DNA of 64,000 nt. Source: Clostridium sp. (GTDB taxonomy: Bacteria > Bacillota > Clostridia > Clostridiales > Clostridiaceae). Numbering within the stretch: the stretch's first letter is position 1; each line of letters starts with the position of its first letter. The stretch spans positions 62,001-126,000 of the forward strand of contig NZ_JAGHFX010000058.1 in NCBI RefSeq assembly GCF_017888565.1, read 5' to 3'. The translations under genes were made by a program, and so were the position numbers. Shown here one piece after another: positions 29,628-39,510 of this stretch. The notes under the pieces were generated by a model. The model was given only the letters and a program-made list of their open reading frames with translations. It was not told where the DNA came from and made no database searches.

Positions 29628-31187
29628 ATGGATAAGAAAAAATTATTTAGCTCATTCCAAAAGCTAGGTAAAGTTTTAATGGCACCAGTTTTATTACTTC
29701 CTATTTCAGGGATACTTGTTGGAATAGGGAGTGCATTCACTAATGCGAGTTTAGTTAAAGTAGCTCCATTTTTAAATAATAGTTTTTTCTCTTTGCTTTT
29801 TCAACTTATGAAAGATGCAGGGAACGTTGTAAATAACAATATTTCAATAATATTTGCTATATGTATTGCTTATGGATATGCAAAGTCAGAGAAAGCTACA
29901 GCAGCATTATCAGGTTTCTTAGGATATATGACAATGAATACTGTTATGGGGAGTTTTCTTATTGCTAGGGGCATTATAGATACAAGTAATTTAATAACAG
30001 GTCAAAAGGCAATTTTAGGTGTGGTAACACTAGATACAGGAGTATTTGGTGGAATAATAATTGGTCTTGTAGTAAGTTATCTTCATAATAAATATTATAA
30101 GATTCAATTACCAGCAGTATTGGGAATATTTAATGGAACTCGTTTTATACCAGCAATTACTATTATTGTAGCAAGTCTTGTGGGAATAGGGTTATCATTT
30201 ATTTTTCCACCAATTCAAAATGCTTTACAGTTATCTTCCGAATTTATTAATTCAACAGGTGTATTTGGAGCCTTTGTATACGGATTTTCTGAACGTATTT
30301 TACTACCTTTTGGTTTACATCATTTTATATATCTACCATTCTTCTTTACATCACTTGGCGGAATAATGGAGATTGGAGGACAAATAGTTGAAGGTGCAGT
30401 TAATATATATAACGCTATATTAAATACTCCAGGAGCTATGTTTGACATAAATATAAGTCGTTATGTAATGAATGGAAAGGTATTATTTGCAATGTTTGGT
30501 TTGACTGGAGCAGCTCTTGCTATATATAAAACAGCGCATAAGAAGAATAGAAAAAAAGTAGCTTCTCTTATGATAGCTGCAGTAATACCTTGTGCTTTAA
30601 TGGGAATTACAGAGCCATTAGAATATAGTTTCTTATTCGTAGCACCTATACTTTTTGGAGTACACGCATTATTATCAGGTATAGCTTATGTAATTACTTA
30701 TCTTGTTTCATTTAATGTAGCTGGACCATCAGCATTTGGAGGACCATTACTATCATGGATATTTAACGGAATACTAAATGCTGATAAGGGATCAAATTGG
30801 TATTGGTTACTTATTTTTGGACCTATATACTTTGTTATATATTATTATGTATTTAAAGTTGTAATAATTAAACTTAACTTAAAAACTCCAGGAAGAGAAG
30901 TTGAAGAAAATAGAGAGGATACATTAAGTGAAAGTAATACAGGGGATTTAATTCCTAGAATAGTAGAAGCTGTTGGTGGTAAGGAAAACATTTTAAAAGT
31001 TGAAGCATGTTTTACAAGATTACGTTTGTCATTGAAAGATACATCAATAATAGAACCAAATGAGTACTTTAAAAATGAATTGTCTGCTAATGGAATCGTT
31101 AAGGTTTCAGATGGAGTACAAATAATTTATGGAAATAAGGCTTCTGTTTATAAGACTGAAATGAGAGAATTCTTAGGATTAGAGTAA
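29628..31187 (+). CDS. PTS alpha-glucoside EIICB
   Basis: Homologous to 26423-27982; VEACFTRLRLS IIB motif. Confidence 0.92.
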   Translation: MDKKKLFSSFQKLGKVLMAPVLLLPISGILVGIGSAFTNASLVKVAPFLNNSFFSLLFQLMKDAGNVVNNNISIIFAICIAYGYAKSEKATAALSGFLGYMTMNTVMGSFLIARGIIDTSNLITGQKAILGVVTLDTGVFGGIIIGLVVSYLHNKYYKIQLPAVLGIFNGTRFIPAITIIVASLVGIGLSFIFPPIQNALQLSSEFINSTGVFGAFVYGFSERILLPFGLHHFIYLPFFFTSLGGIMEIGGQIVEGAVNIYNAILNTPGAMFDINISRYVMNGKVLFAMFGLTGAALAIYKTAHKKNRKKVASLMIAAVIPCALMGITEPLEYSFLFVAPILFGVHALLSGIAYVITYLVSFNVAGPSAFGGPLLSWIFNGILNADKGSNWYWLLIFGPIYFVIYYYVFKVVIIKLNLKTPGREVEENREDTLSESNTGDLIPRIVEAVGGKENILKVEACFTRLRLSLKDTSIIEPNEYFKNELSANGIVKVSDGVQIIYGNKASVYKTEMREFLGLE

Positions 31188-31193
31188 TATTAT

Positions 31194-31233
31194 AAAAAAT
31201 ATAGGCTAGTTTTTACTATCCTATATTTTTTAT
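31194..31233 (+). terminator. Rho-independent terminator
   Basis: AAAATATAGGCTAG..CTATCCTATATTTTTTATAT. Confidence 0.8.
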
Positions 31234-31283
31234 ATTTAAGAATGTATAATATAATTGTATACATTCAATAAGTGGAGGGAATC

Positions 31284-32090
31284 ATGTACTCATTTTTTTC
31301 TAATTTAAAAAGATGCGTAGAAGAAATAACAGAATACTCTTCTACTGATAGTTATATAGCTCAATATATTTTACATAACCATGAAAAAATACCTAAAATG
31401 ACTATATTTGATATTGCAAAAGAATGCAACACTTCAGCAGCTACGGTAACTAGATTTTGCAAGCGTGTTAATAATTCAAGCTTTAAGGAATTAAAGGAAG
31501 ATGTTATTGTTTATAATGAATTTTTAGAAGGGGAAATAAATCATAAGAGCATTGATAATTATGAAGTAGATATCAATAGTAATGATATTTTAGAAAATTA
31601 TTTCGAATCAGTTCATAAATCTTTTAATGAAACAAAAAAGCTAATTAGTGAAGAAAAATTACTTAAAGTTGTTGAGTGGATTAATAAAGCCAAAGCTATT
31701 TATGTTTTCGGAAGTTCTTTTTCTAATATTATTGCTAAAAGTTTTAGTGAAAAGTTTACTCGTTTAGATAAAACAACATATTCTTTTCCTACATTAAAGA
31801 GTCAACTATTAGCTATAGAGAATATGAAAAAAGATGACGTTGCAATAATAGTATCATTTTCAGGTACAACAAGACATATAAAACAGATACATACAATGCT
31901 AAGAGAAAAGAATATAAGAATAATTTGGATTACATCACAAAGAGAAAGTAATGACTCATTTAAGGAAATTAGATTATTAGTGAGTTCATTAAAAATGGAT
32001 CAGTTTCAAACCGCTATAATCCAAGATCATGCATTAAATAGTATAGTTGATATTTTATATATATATTATGCGTATTTATATAATCAATAA
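31284..32090 (+). CDS. MurR/RpiR family transcriptional regulator
   Basis: TSAATVTRFCKRVNNSSFKELK HTH; SIS-like C-terminus; GGAGGG RBS. Confidence 0.9.
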   Translation: MYSFFSNLKRCVEEITEYSSTDSYIAQYILHNHEKIPKMTIFDIAKECNTSAATVTRFCKRVNNSSFKELKEDVIVYNEFLEGEINHKSIDNYEVDINSNDILENYFESVHKSFNETKKLISEEKLLKVVEWINKAKAIYVFGSSFSNIIAKSFSEKFTRLDKTTYSFPTLKSQLLAIENMKKDDVAIIVSFSGTTRHIKQIHTMLREKNIRIIWITSQRESNDSFKEIRLLVSSLKMDQFQTAIIQDHALNSIVDILYIYYAYLYNQ

Positions 32091-32129
32091 ATATAGCAAA
32101 TTAAAGTAAAGTGTAGTTTTTAATATATG

Positions 32130-32185
32130 GGAGCTGTCGCACAATTTTACACTATACATTAAATAGATTTATGAGACAGCCCCCT
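32130..32185. terminator. Terminator-like hairpin GGAGCTGTCGCAC...GAGACAGCCCCC
   Basis: Inverted repeat between convergent genes. Confidence 0.55.
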
Positions 32186-32222
32186 AGATTTATATATTTT
32201 AAGATATTACTATATTTCTATA

Positions 32223-32849
32223 TTAATTCACGCCATCTCTAGTGCAAGCATATCTAAAAGGTGGTTGAGTTTGAAGATAAAATCCATTTCTAACTTGAGA
32301 AATCCAATTTTGAAAAATTTGTAACCAAGCAGTACTATTAAAAAAATCCTCTAAAGGTAAATTCGGATTCCATTCTAGCAATAAGAAAGGCCCTATTCCA
32401 AAGGACCAAATTCCAGTTTGTTCAACAGTTGATTCTCTAATTAAAAGCATAGGAAGACCAAATTGAAAAGCCATGGCAGGTTCAATTTGTGCAAAAGGAC
32501 TACCTTCCCAGGTTGTGAAGTTTAACTCTTCTCCTAAATTGTTTTCTAACGCTCTAACTTCTCTTTGAGCAAGATTAAGAGCTATAAAGCCATAGCTTGA
32601 TAATATCATCCTTCTTATATTAGTGAGTGGTGGTTCAGGATATTGTTCAGTAACAGGTAGGGTTCTAGGAAGTAACAAAGCTTTTTTGATTTCCATAATG
32701 ATAGTACTTACAAATTCTTGTTGAATTGAATTTAATCTGCTTGGATGGCTTAGAAAAACTGGTATTCTATATAAAAGACTTGAACATTCTTGTATTACAT
32801 TATTTCCTGATGGTATAAAAGGATTTTCAGTATTTAGTTTACTTAACAT
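32223..32849 (-). CDS. Orphan TIR-like/nucleoside-deoxyribosyltransferase-like protein (tentative fold)
   Basis: Clean 208-aa ORF; VFLSHP.....QQEFV, PLTNIRRMILSSYGFIALNLAQRE, SPFAQIEPAMAFQFGLPMLLIRE. Confidence 0.55.
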   Translation of the reverse strand: MLSKLNTENPFIPSGNNVIQECSSLLYRIPVFLSHPSRLNSIQQEFVSTIIMEIKKALLLPRTLPVTEQYPEPPLTNIRRMILSSYGFIALNLAQREVRALENNLGEELNFTTWEGSPFAQIEPAMAFQFGLPMLLIRESTVEQTGIWSFGIGPFLLLEWNPNLPLEDFFNSTAWLQIFQNWISQVRNGFYLQTQPPFRYACTRDGVN

Positions 32850-33079
32850 AGTTATCTCATCTCCATAATAATTATTATTTTATCTTTTGATTCATATTAC
32901 AGTATATAAAATGTGCAAATAAAATGTTAATTAAATTAAGTAATTTGTGAGATGATTATAAACAATTATTCAGATTTATATAAAAATAATAAGAAGATAT
33001 ATACTTTATAAAATAAAAGATATACAATTTAAATGTAGAACCTTAACAATTTATATTTACGTTTTTATGGAGGTATAAT

Positions 33080-34201
33080 ATGGAGTATGTAATTACTAAA
33101 GAAATGATAAAGAATTCATTAGTTAGTGAAGGGGATATGTCGAGCATTATTGAAGTTTTAAAGAAAGCTCAAAGTGGGCAAGAAATAACAGTAGCCTTTT
33201 TAGGTGGATCTATAACTCAAGGATGTAATGCAACTAAGCAGGAAGATTGCTATGCAAGTAAGATATATCTATGGTTTAAAGATACATTTAGTAATACAAA
33301 TGTCAATTTTATAAATGCAGGGGTTGGAGCAACTGGATCAATTATAGGGGTTCATAGAGTTCAAAAACAAGTATTAGATAAGAAGCCGGATATAATATTT
33401 ATTGACTTTGCTGTAAACGATAAAAGTATGATTTATGACAAGGTGGCTTATGAAAGCTTAGTAAGGAGAATACTATCAGTGAAAAATCCTCCAGCTATAG
33501 TGGAAGTATTTATGAGTAATTTCGATGGAAGCAATGTACAAGACCAGCAAATAGAAATTGGGAAAAAATATAATATTCCTATGATAAGTTTTAGAAATAC
33601 AGTGCATTCAGAAATAGAAAAAGGAAATTTTAAATGGGAAGATGTAGCTACTGACGAAGTTCATCCAAATGATTATGGTCATTTCATAATATCAGAGCTA
33701 TTAATTGATTTTATAAAAAATTTATTAGCTGATATAAATAAAACTGATAATACTAAAATTGCTAAAAAAGAAATTGATTTTGAAAGCACAGTATTTGGAG
33801 AAAAATATAAGAATGGATTTATAGAAAATAATAAGTGTTTAGAAGTCAGCAAAATAAAAGGTTTTGTTGAAGACAATAAAGGTTTCCAAATATTTCAGGA
33901 TGGATGGAAATGCAATTTAGAAAAAGGAAATACAGCTTACTTATCAGTTGATATTGAAGGTAAAAATATATTTTTATTATACAAAAAATCAGTTAAAGAA
34001 TCAGCAGGTAAAATGGAAGTAATAGTAGATGAAAATGATCCAATTATAATTGATACTTACTTTGAAGATGGATGGGGAGACTATTCAGCAACAGAGTTAT
34101 TAGTTGAATCTGAAAATATATCTAATCATAGAATTGAAATAAGTGTAGTTGATGAAGAAAATGCGACGGAAACATATATAATGGGATTTTTAGTATCTTA
34201 G
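33080..34201 (+). CDS. SGNH/GDSL hydrolase with C-terminal beta domain, possible carbohydrate acetylesterase
   Basis: Block I FLGGSITQGCN, IDFAVNDKS, block V DEVHPNDYGH. Confidence 0.82.
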   Translation: MEYVITKEMIKNSLVSEGDMSSIIEVLKKAQSGQEITVAFLGGSITQGCNATKQEDCYASKIYLWFKDTFSNTNVNFINAGVGATGSIIGVHRVQKQVLDKKPDIIFIDFAVNDKSMIYDKVAYESLVRRILSVKNPPAIVEVFMSNFDGSNVQDQQIEIGKKYNIPMISFRNTVHSEIEKGNFKWEDVATDEVHPNDYGHFIISELLIDFIKNLLADINKTDNTKIAKKEIDFESTVFGEKYKNGFIENNKCLEVSKIKGFVEDNKGFQIFQDGWKCNLEKGNTAYLSVDIEGKNIFLLYKKSVKESAGKMEVIVDENDPIIIDTYFEDGWGDYSATELLVESENISNHRIEISVVDEENATETYIMGFLVS

Positions 34202-34214
34202 GAGGAAAGAGGTT

Positions 34215-35297
34215 ATGTACTTAGAAGAATTTAATATGAAGGATTATAAATTTGTAGAAGCTGATAATTCTCATTATAAATATATGGGAAGAATTGATTT
34301 TGAAAATTCTAAGGCGCCAACAATTATTTATGCTGGTAGCATGATAAAAATTAAATTTAGCGGGACAAGTTTAAAAGTCTCTTTAAAGAATTATCATAAT
34401 CATTATGAAAATGCTATTGGATTTATTATTGATAATGAAATAGAAGGTAAAGCTGTAATAAAAGATCACTATGAAGATATAGTAATAGATATTGCAGAAG
34501 GTTTAGAGGATAAATTACATGATTTAGTTTTGTATAAAAGATCTGATTCAGCTCATTATTTTGATTTTTATGGAATCATAATAGATAAAGATTCTTATAC
34601 AGAAAAAGCACAACAAAAGTATAATAGAAGAATTGAGTGCTTTGGTGATTCAGTTTCAGCAGGAGAAGTATCTGAAGCAGTTGATTATATTGGTAAAGTA
34701 GATCCAGAAGGGCATGAAGGAATTTACTCTAATTCATGGTATTCATATTCAATGATAACAGCAAGAAACTTAGTAGCAGAAATTAATAATAATGCTCAGG
34801 GTGGAATTGCAGTAATGGATGGAACAGGTTATTTTAATCCGGATAGAGGATATTTAGGGGTAGAATTTACTTATAATAAGCTTAGATATAATCCAGAGCT
34901 TGGATATTGTAATGATTGGGATTTTTCAAGATATACACCACATGTAGTAATTATGGCACTAGGACAAAATGATGCTCATCCTGAAAATTATATAGATGAT
35001 GATAAGGGAAAGAGAGAAATATGGAAATCTAAATATGCTGAAATAATAACAGATTTAAGAAGTAAATATCCAGAGGCTCTATTTATAGTTATAACAACTA
35101 TTTTATGTCATAGTAAGGGATGGGATGATGCTCTTGATGAAATGGTTGATAAGTTAAATGATGAAAAGATAGTTAGATATAAGTTTAAAAGAAATGGGTG
35201 TGGAACTCCAGGTCATATAAGAATTCCAGAAGCAGAAGAAATGGCAAATGAATTAACTAGCTATATAGAATCTTTTGGAGAAAGTATATGGAAATAA
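34215..35297 (+). CDS. CE2-like acetylesterase (N-terminal beta domain + SGNH)
   Basis: N-terminal jelly-roll-like region, then CFGDSVSAGE, ALGQNDAHPE. Confidence 0.78.
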   Translation: MYLEEFNMKDYKFVEADNSHYKYMGRIDFENSKAPTIIYAGSMIKIKFSGTSLKVSLKNYHNHYENAIGFIIDNEIEGKAVIKDHYEDIVIDIAEGLEDKLHDLVLYKRSDSAHYFDFYGIIIDKDSYTEKAQQKYNRRIECFGDSVSAGEVSEAVDYIGKVDPEGHEGIYSNSWYSYSMITARNLVAEINNNAQGGIAVMDGTGYFNPDRGYLGVEFTYNKLRYNPELGYCNDWDFSRYTPHVVIMALGQNDAHPENYIDDDKGKREIWKSKYAEIITDLRSKYPEALFIVITTILCHSKGWDDALDEMVDKLNDEKIVRYKFKRNGCGTPGHIRIPEAEEMANELTSYIESFGESIWK

Positions 35298-35497
35298 GTT
35301 TGTTGTTTAAAAATATAACATTATTACAGAAATATAAACAATAATAAAGTATAAACAGCTTAAATATAGAAATTAAAGTTAATAGATAGTAAATTTAATA
35401 TGTAATTGTTAACAAGTTTATTTAGCTAGTAAAATTATTAATTTATATCTAATATAGGAATATTTAATTTAAAGATAGTAAGATTGGGAGGATTTTT

Positions 35498-36517
35498 ATG
35501 GAACACGTAAAGATATTTGGAGAAAAATTATGCAATATGCCTTGGCAAGACAAGCCAGAAGGCTTCGATGGAGTTATATGGAGACATGATGGTAATCCAA
35601 TTATAAACTGGAATCCTACAAAAAAATCAGCAAGAATATTTAATAGTGCAGTATTACCTTATGAAGATGGATTTATAGGAATATTTAGAGCAGACCATAA
35701 AAATGGTAAGCCACAATTACATGTTGGTAGAAGTAAAGATGGACTAGCTTGGGACATTGAGGATGAAGAAATTCGTTGGAAAGATGAAGATGGTAATGAT
35801 TACCAACCAAACTACTCTTATGATCCAAGATTAGTTAAAATTGAAGATACTTATTATATTGTTTGGTGTGCTGAATTTGGCGGAGCTGCACTTGGACTTG
35901 GAACAACAAAAGACTTTAAGGAATTTGTTAGACTTGAAAACCCATTTATTCCATTTAACAGAAATGGAGTTTTATTCCCAAGAAAAGTTAATGGAAAATA
36001 CATGCTTTTAAGCAGACCAAGTGATAGTGGACATACTCCTTTTGGAGATATATTTATAAGTGAAAGTCCAGACTTAGTTCACTGGGGAAGACATAGAAGA
36101 GTTATGAGCAAAGGTGGTTCAGGCTGGTGGCAAGGAACTAAAATTGGAGGAGGAGCAACTCCAATAGAAACATCAGAAGGATGGCTAATGATTTATCATG
36201 GTGTATCTGGAACTTGTAATGGATTTGTTTATAGCATGGGAGCAGCAATTTTAGATAAAGAAAATCCTTCAAAAGTTTTATATAGAACAAGAGATTACTT
36301 ATTAACTCCAGAAAAGGATTATGAAACAACAGGATTTGTTCCAAATGTAGCATTCCCTTGTGCAACATTGCAAGATGCTGAAACTGGAAGAATGGCTATT
36401 TATTATGGAGCAGCAGATACTTATGTAGCAGTAGCATATACACAAGTTGATGAGTTAGTTCAATATATAAAAGAAAATTCTGAGTTAGTATATGGAGATG
36501 ATATAGAATTTAAATAA
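35498..36517 (+). CDS. GH130 family beta-mannoside phosphorylase
   Basis: NPIINWNPTKKSARIFNSAVLPYEDGFIGIFRADHKNG, YSYDPRLVKIEDTYYIVWC, AIYYGAADTYVAVA. Confidence 0.9.
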   Translation: MEHVKIFGEKLCNMPWQDKPEGFDGVIWRHDGNPIINWNPTKKSARIFNSAVLPYEDGFIGIFRADHKNGKPQLHVGRSKDGLAWDIEDEEIRWKDEDGNDYQPNYSYDPRLVKIEDTYYIVWCAEFGGAALGLGTTKDFKEFVRLENPFIPFNRNGVLFPRKVNGKYMLLSRPSDSGHTPFGDIFISESPDLVHWGRHRRVMSKGGSGWWQGTKIGGGATPIETSEGWLMIYHGVSGTCNGFVYSMGAAILDKENPSKVLYRTRDYLLTPEKDYETTGFVPNVAFPCATLQDAETGRMAIYYGAADTYVAVAYTQVDELVQYIKENSELVYGDDIEFK

Positions 36518-36564
36518 TTATTAGTTAATAAAAAAATATATTTATAAATTTTGCTATACCTTTA

Positions 36565-36606
36565 TATAAGAGTCGTTATAATATTATAATGGCTCTTATT
36601 TTTTTG
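36565..36606 (+). terminator. Rho-independent terminator
   Basis: AAGAGTCGTTA...TAATGGCTCTTATTTTTTT. Confidence 0.75.
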
Positions 36607-36788
36607 ATAAAGCAACAAGCATAAGCTCTACACTGTAGCAATAGAATTTATGTTATATGATATAATTTCTAATGTGATTTAGAAGAAGTACTTAGAAAGT
36701 TTAATTCTTCATCTAAATTTATTGCTTACTAAATAAGAGAACCTACTTTAAGTATATTAAGAAATTACTACATATAGGAGGGATAAAG

Positions 36789-39029
36789 ATGGATAAAGAA
36801 TTTATAGTTTTAAAGGGCTGTAAGGAAAATAATTTAAAAGATGTTTCATTAAAAATACCTAAGAGGCAAATAACAATATTTACAGGGGTATCTGGTTCAG
36901 GAAAGTCATCTATTGTTTTTGAAACAGTTGCAAAGGAAGCACAGCGTCAATTAAATGAGACATTTAGTGCTTTCATAAGAAATTTTTTACCTAAGTATGG
37001 TGAAGCTAAGGCGGATCATATAGAAAATTTATCGACACCAATTATTATTGATCAAAGTCGACTTGGAGGTAATTCAAGATCAACTTTAGGTACTATTACA
37101 GATATAAATTCATATTTAAGAGCTTTATATTCAAGATTTGGAAGTACTTATATAGGTAAAGCCAATATGTTTTCCTTTAATGATATTAATGGAATGTGCC
37201 AAGAGTGTGAGGGACTTGGTAAAAAGTTAGTTCCTAATATGGATGAAATACTTGATATGGATAAGTCTTTAAATGAAGGAGCTATTTTACTTTCAGGTTT
37301 TGGAGTAGGTTCTTGGCACTGGAAGATATTTGTTCAATCAGGCTATTTTGATAATGATAAGAAAATAAAGGATTATTCAAAGGAAGAATTGAAAAAGTTT
37401 TTATATGGAGAGTCACATAAAATTCAAATAGATGAAACAGGTACAACAAATATAACATATGAAGGATTAATGAATAAGTTTAATAGATTATATTTAGGTA
37501 AGCAAGGAGATACATCTGAAGCAACAAAGAAAAAGTTAAGTAAGTTACTTATAGAAGATAAATGTCCTCTTTGCCATGGAAAAAGACTTCATCAAAGAGT
37601 CTATGATTGTTTAATTAATGGGTATAATATTGCAGATTTAACTAGTATGCAAATTGATGAATTAGTTAAAGTGATAAAAGAAATAAATGAGCCAGAAGCT
37701 GCACCTTTGATAAAAGGAATAACAGAAAAATTAAACAATATAATAGATATAGGACTTGGGTACTTAACTTTAGATAGAGAAACATCAACACTATCTGGTG
37801 GTGAATCCCAACGTATAAAAATGGTAAAGTACTTAAATAGTAATCTTATAGATTTAATGTATATATTTGATGAACCAAGTGTAGGGCTTCATCCAAGAGA
37901 TGTACATAAGCTAAATGATCTTTTAATAAAATTACGTGATAAAGGTAATACAGTAATAGTTGTTGAGCATGATCCAGATGTTATAAAGATTGCAGATCAT
38001 ATTATTGATGTAGGTCCAAGAGCAGGAAGATATGGTGGAGAAATTGTATATGAAGGAAGCTATGAAAATCTGCTTACATCAGGTACATTAACTGGCAATG
38101 CGTTAAATAAAGCTTTAACTATTAAGGAAAACGTAAGAGAACATAAGGGATACTTAGAAGTTATAAATTGTAATAAGAATAATTTGAAAAATGTATCTGT
38201 GACAATCCCAAAAGGAATATTAACTTTAGTAACAGGTGTTGCAGGGTCTGGAAAAAGTACATTAATTAAATATGAATTTTTAAAGCAAAATAAAGATGCT
38301 GTACTAATAGATCAAAGTCCTGTATCAGCTAATTCAAGATCTAGTTTAGCAACATATAGTGGAATTATGGATAATATAAGAAAAGCTTTTGCAAAAGTAA
38401 ATAATGTTAATATATCACTATTTAGCTCAAACTCAGAAGGAGCTTGTGAAAACTGTAATGGAACTGGGGTTATAGAAACAAATCTTGCATTTATGGAAAA
38501 TATAAAGAGTACTTGTGATGTTTGTGAAGGTAAAAAGTTTAGAAAAGAAGTTTTAGATTATAGATTCCAAGAAAAGAACATAATAGAAGTCCTTGAAATG
38601 TCAGTTACAGAAGCAATAGAATTTTTTGATATAAAACCAATAAAAACAAAGCTACAATCTATTGAAGATATGGGAATTGGATACTTAACTTTAGGTCAAA
38701 CACTTGATACGTTATCTGGAGGTGAGTGCCAAAGGTTAAAGCTTGCTAGTGAATTACATAATAAAAGTTCAATATATATTCTAGATGAGCCTACAACAGG
38801 TCTTCATATGTCTGATATTGAAAAGTTTGTTAATATAATTGAGGGGATTGTAGATAGCGGAAATACAGTTATAATTATTGAACATAATATAGATGTAATA
38901 AAAAGAGCAGATTGGATTATTGATATGGGACCTGAGGGTGGAACAAGAGGAGGAGAAATAATATTTGAAGGAACACCAAAGGAACTATGTAACTGTAAAG
39001 AATCATTAACAGCAAAATATATTTCTTAA
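36789..39029 (+). CDS. UvrA-like ABC-ATPase paralog
   Basis: GVSGSGKSS, CQECEGLGK/CPLCHGKRL and CENCNGTG/CDVCEGKKF Zn motifs, LSGGESQRIK. Confidence 0.92.
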   Translation: MDKEFIVLKGCKENNLKDVSLKIPKRQITIFTGVSGSGKSSIVFETVAKEAQRQLNETFSAFIRNFLPKYGEAKADHIENLSTPIIIDQSRLGGNSRSTLGTITDINSYLRALYSRFGSTYIGKANMFSFNDINGMCQECEGLGKKLVPNMDEILDMDKSLNEGAILLSGFGVGSWHWKIFVQSGYFDNDKKIKDYSKEELKKFLYGESHKIQIDETGTTNITYEGLMNKFNRLYLGKQGDTSEATKKKLSKLLIEDKCPLCHGKRLHQRVYDCLINGYNIADLTSMQIDELVKVIKEINEPEAAPLIKGITEKLNNIIDIGLGYLTLDRETSTLSGGESQRIKMVKYLNSNLIDLMYIFDEPSVGLHPRDVHKLNDLLIKLRDKGNTVIVVEHDPDVIKIADHIIDVGPRAGRYGGEIVYEGSYENLLTSGTLTGNALNKALTIKENVREHKGYLEVINCNKNNLKNVSVTIPKGILTLVTGVAGSGKSTLIKYEFLKQNKDAVLIDQSPVSANSRSSLATYSGIMDNIRKAFAKVNNVNISLFSSNSEGACENCNGTGVIETNLAFMENIKSTCDVCEGKKFRKEVLDYRFQEKNIIEVLEMSVTEAIEFFDIKPIKTKLQSIEDMGIGYLTLGQTLDTLSGGECQRLKLASELHNKSSIYILDEPTTGLHMSDIEKFVNIIEGIVDSGNTVIIIEHNIDVIKRADWIIDMGPEGGTRGGEIIFEGTPKELCNCKESLTAKYIS

Positions 39030-39115
39030 CTTTATTATGAAATATATTCTAGATTATAACTGAATCACATTATTTATAAAATGAGAATTAAACTTAAGGA
39101 TATGTATTAACTTTT

Positions 39116-39477
39116 CGATTTTTATATAATATTGAATACAATTCTTAATTTAACTGAGTAAAGTTGCAGAATATAAGTTGGCGAAGATAAATCGACTTTG
39201 GAATAAGCATATGGTAAGCAATTTGAAGTACTTGGTGAAGGAAGACTATTAGGCATTAGTGTTGCCTAATTGTTTAAGCATAGCGAGTTAAGCAACACTC
39301 TTGGCATAGCAGATTTTTGAAATTTAATATGAACATCTAATTCAGATAAGCTTCAGTAGATAGGCTTTCATATTAAGTTTAGCTAACTTCACTAAGTATT
39401 AAATGCATGCGTAGCTATTTAAGGTTATGGAACATATACTATTTATCTTCGCCTTTATATTGGAATTTAATATAGTG
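39116..39477 (+). repeat. Intergenic repeat family copy B
   Basis: Core bounded by perfect inverted repeat GGCGAAGATAAAT (39180-39192) / ATTTATCTTCGCC (39441-39453); homologous to copies A and C. Confidence 0.85.
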
Positions 39478-39510
39478 AGATATAAAAAACATTAGCCAAT
39501 AGTAACCTGT

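Noticed and set aside
32223-32849. Annotating the TIR-like gene as part of a named anti-phage system
   Set aside because: No partner genes (nucleotide cyclase, SIR2, Thoeris thsA, CBASS) adjacent; fold is only inferred by eye, so left as an orphan candidate.
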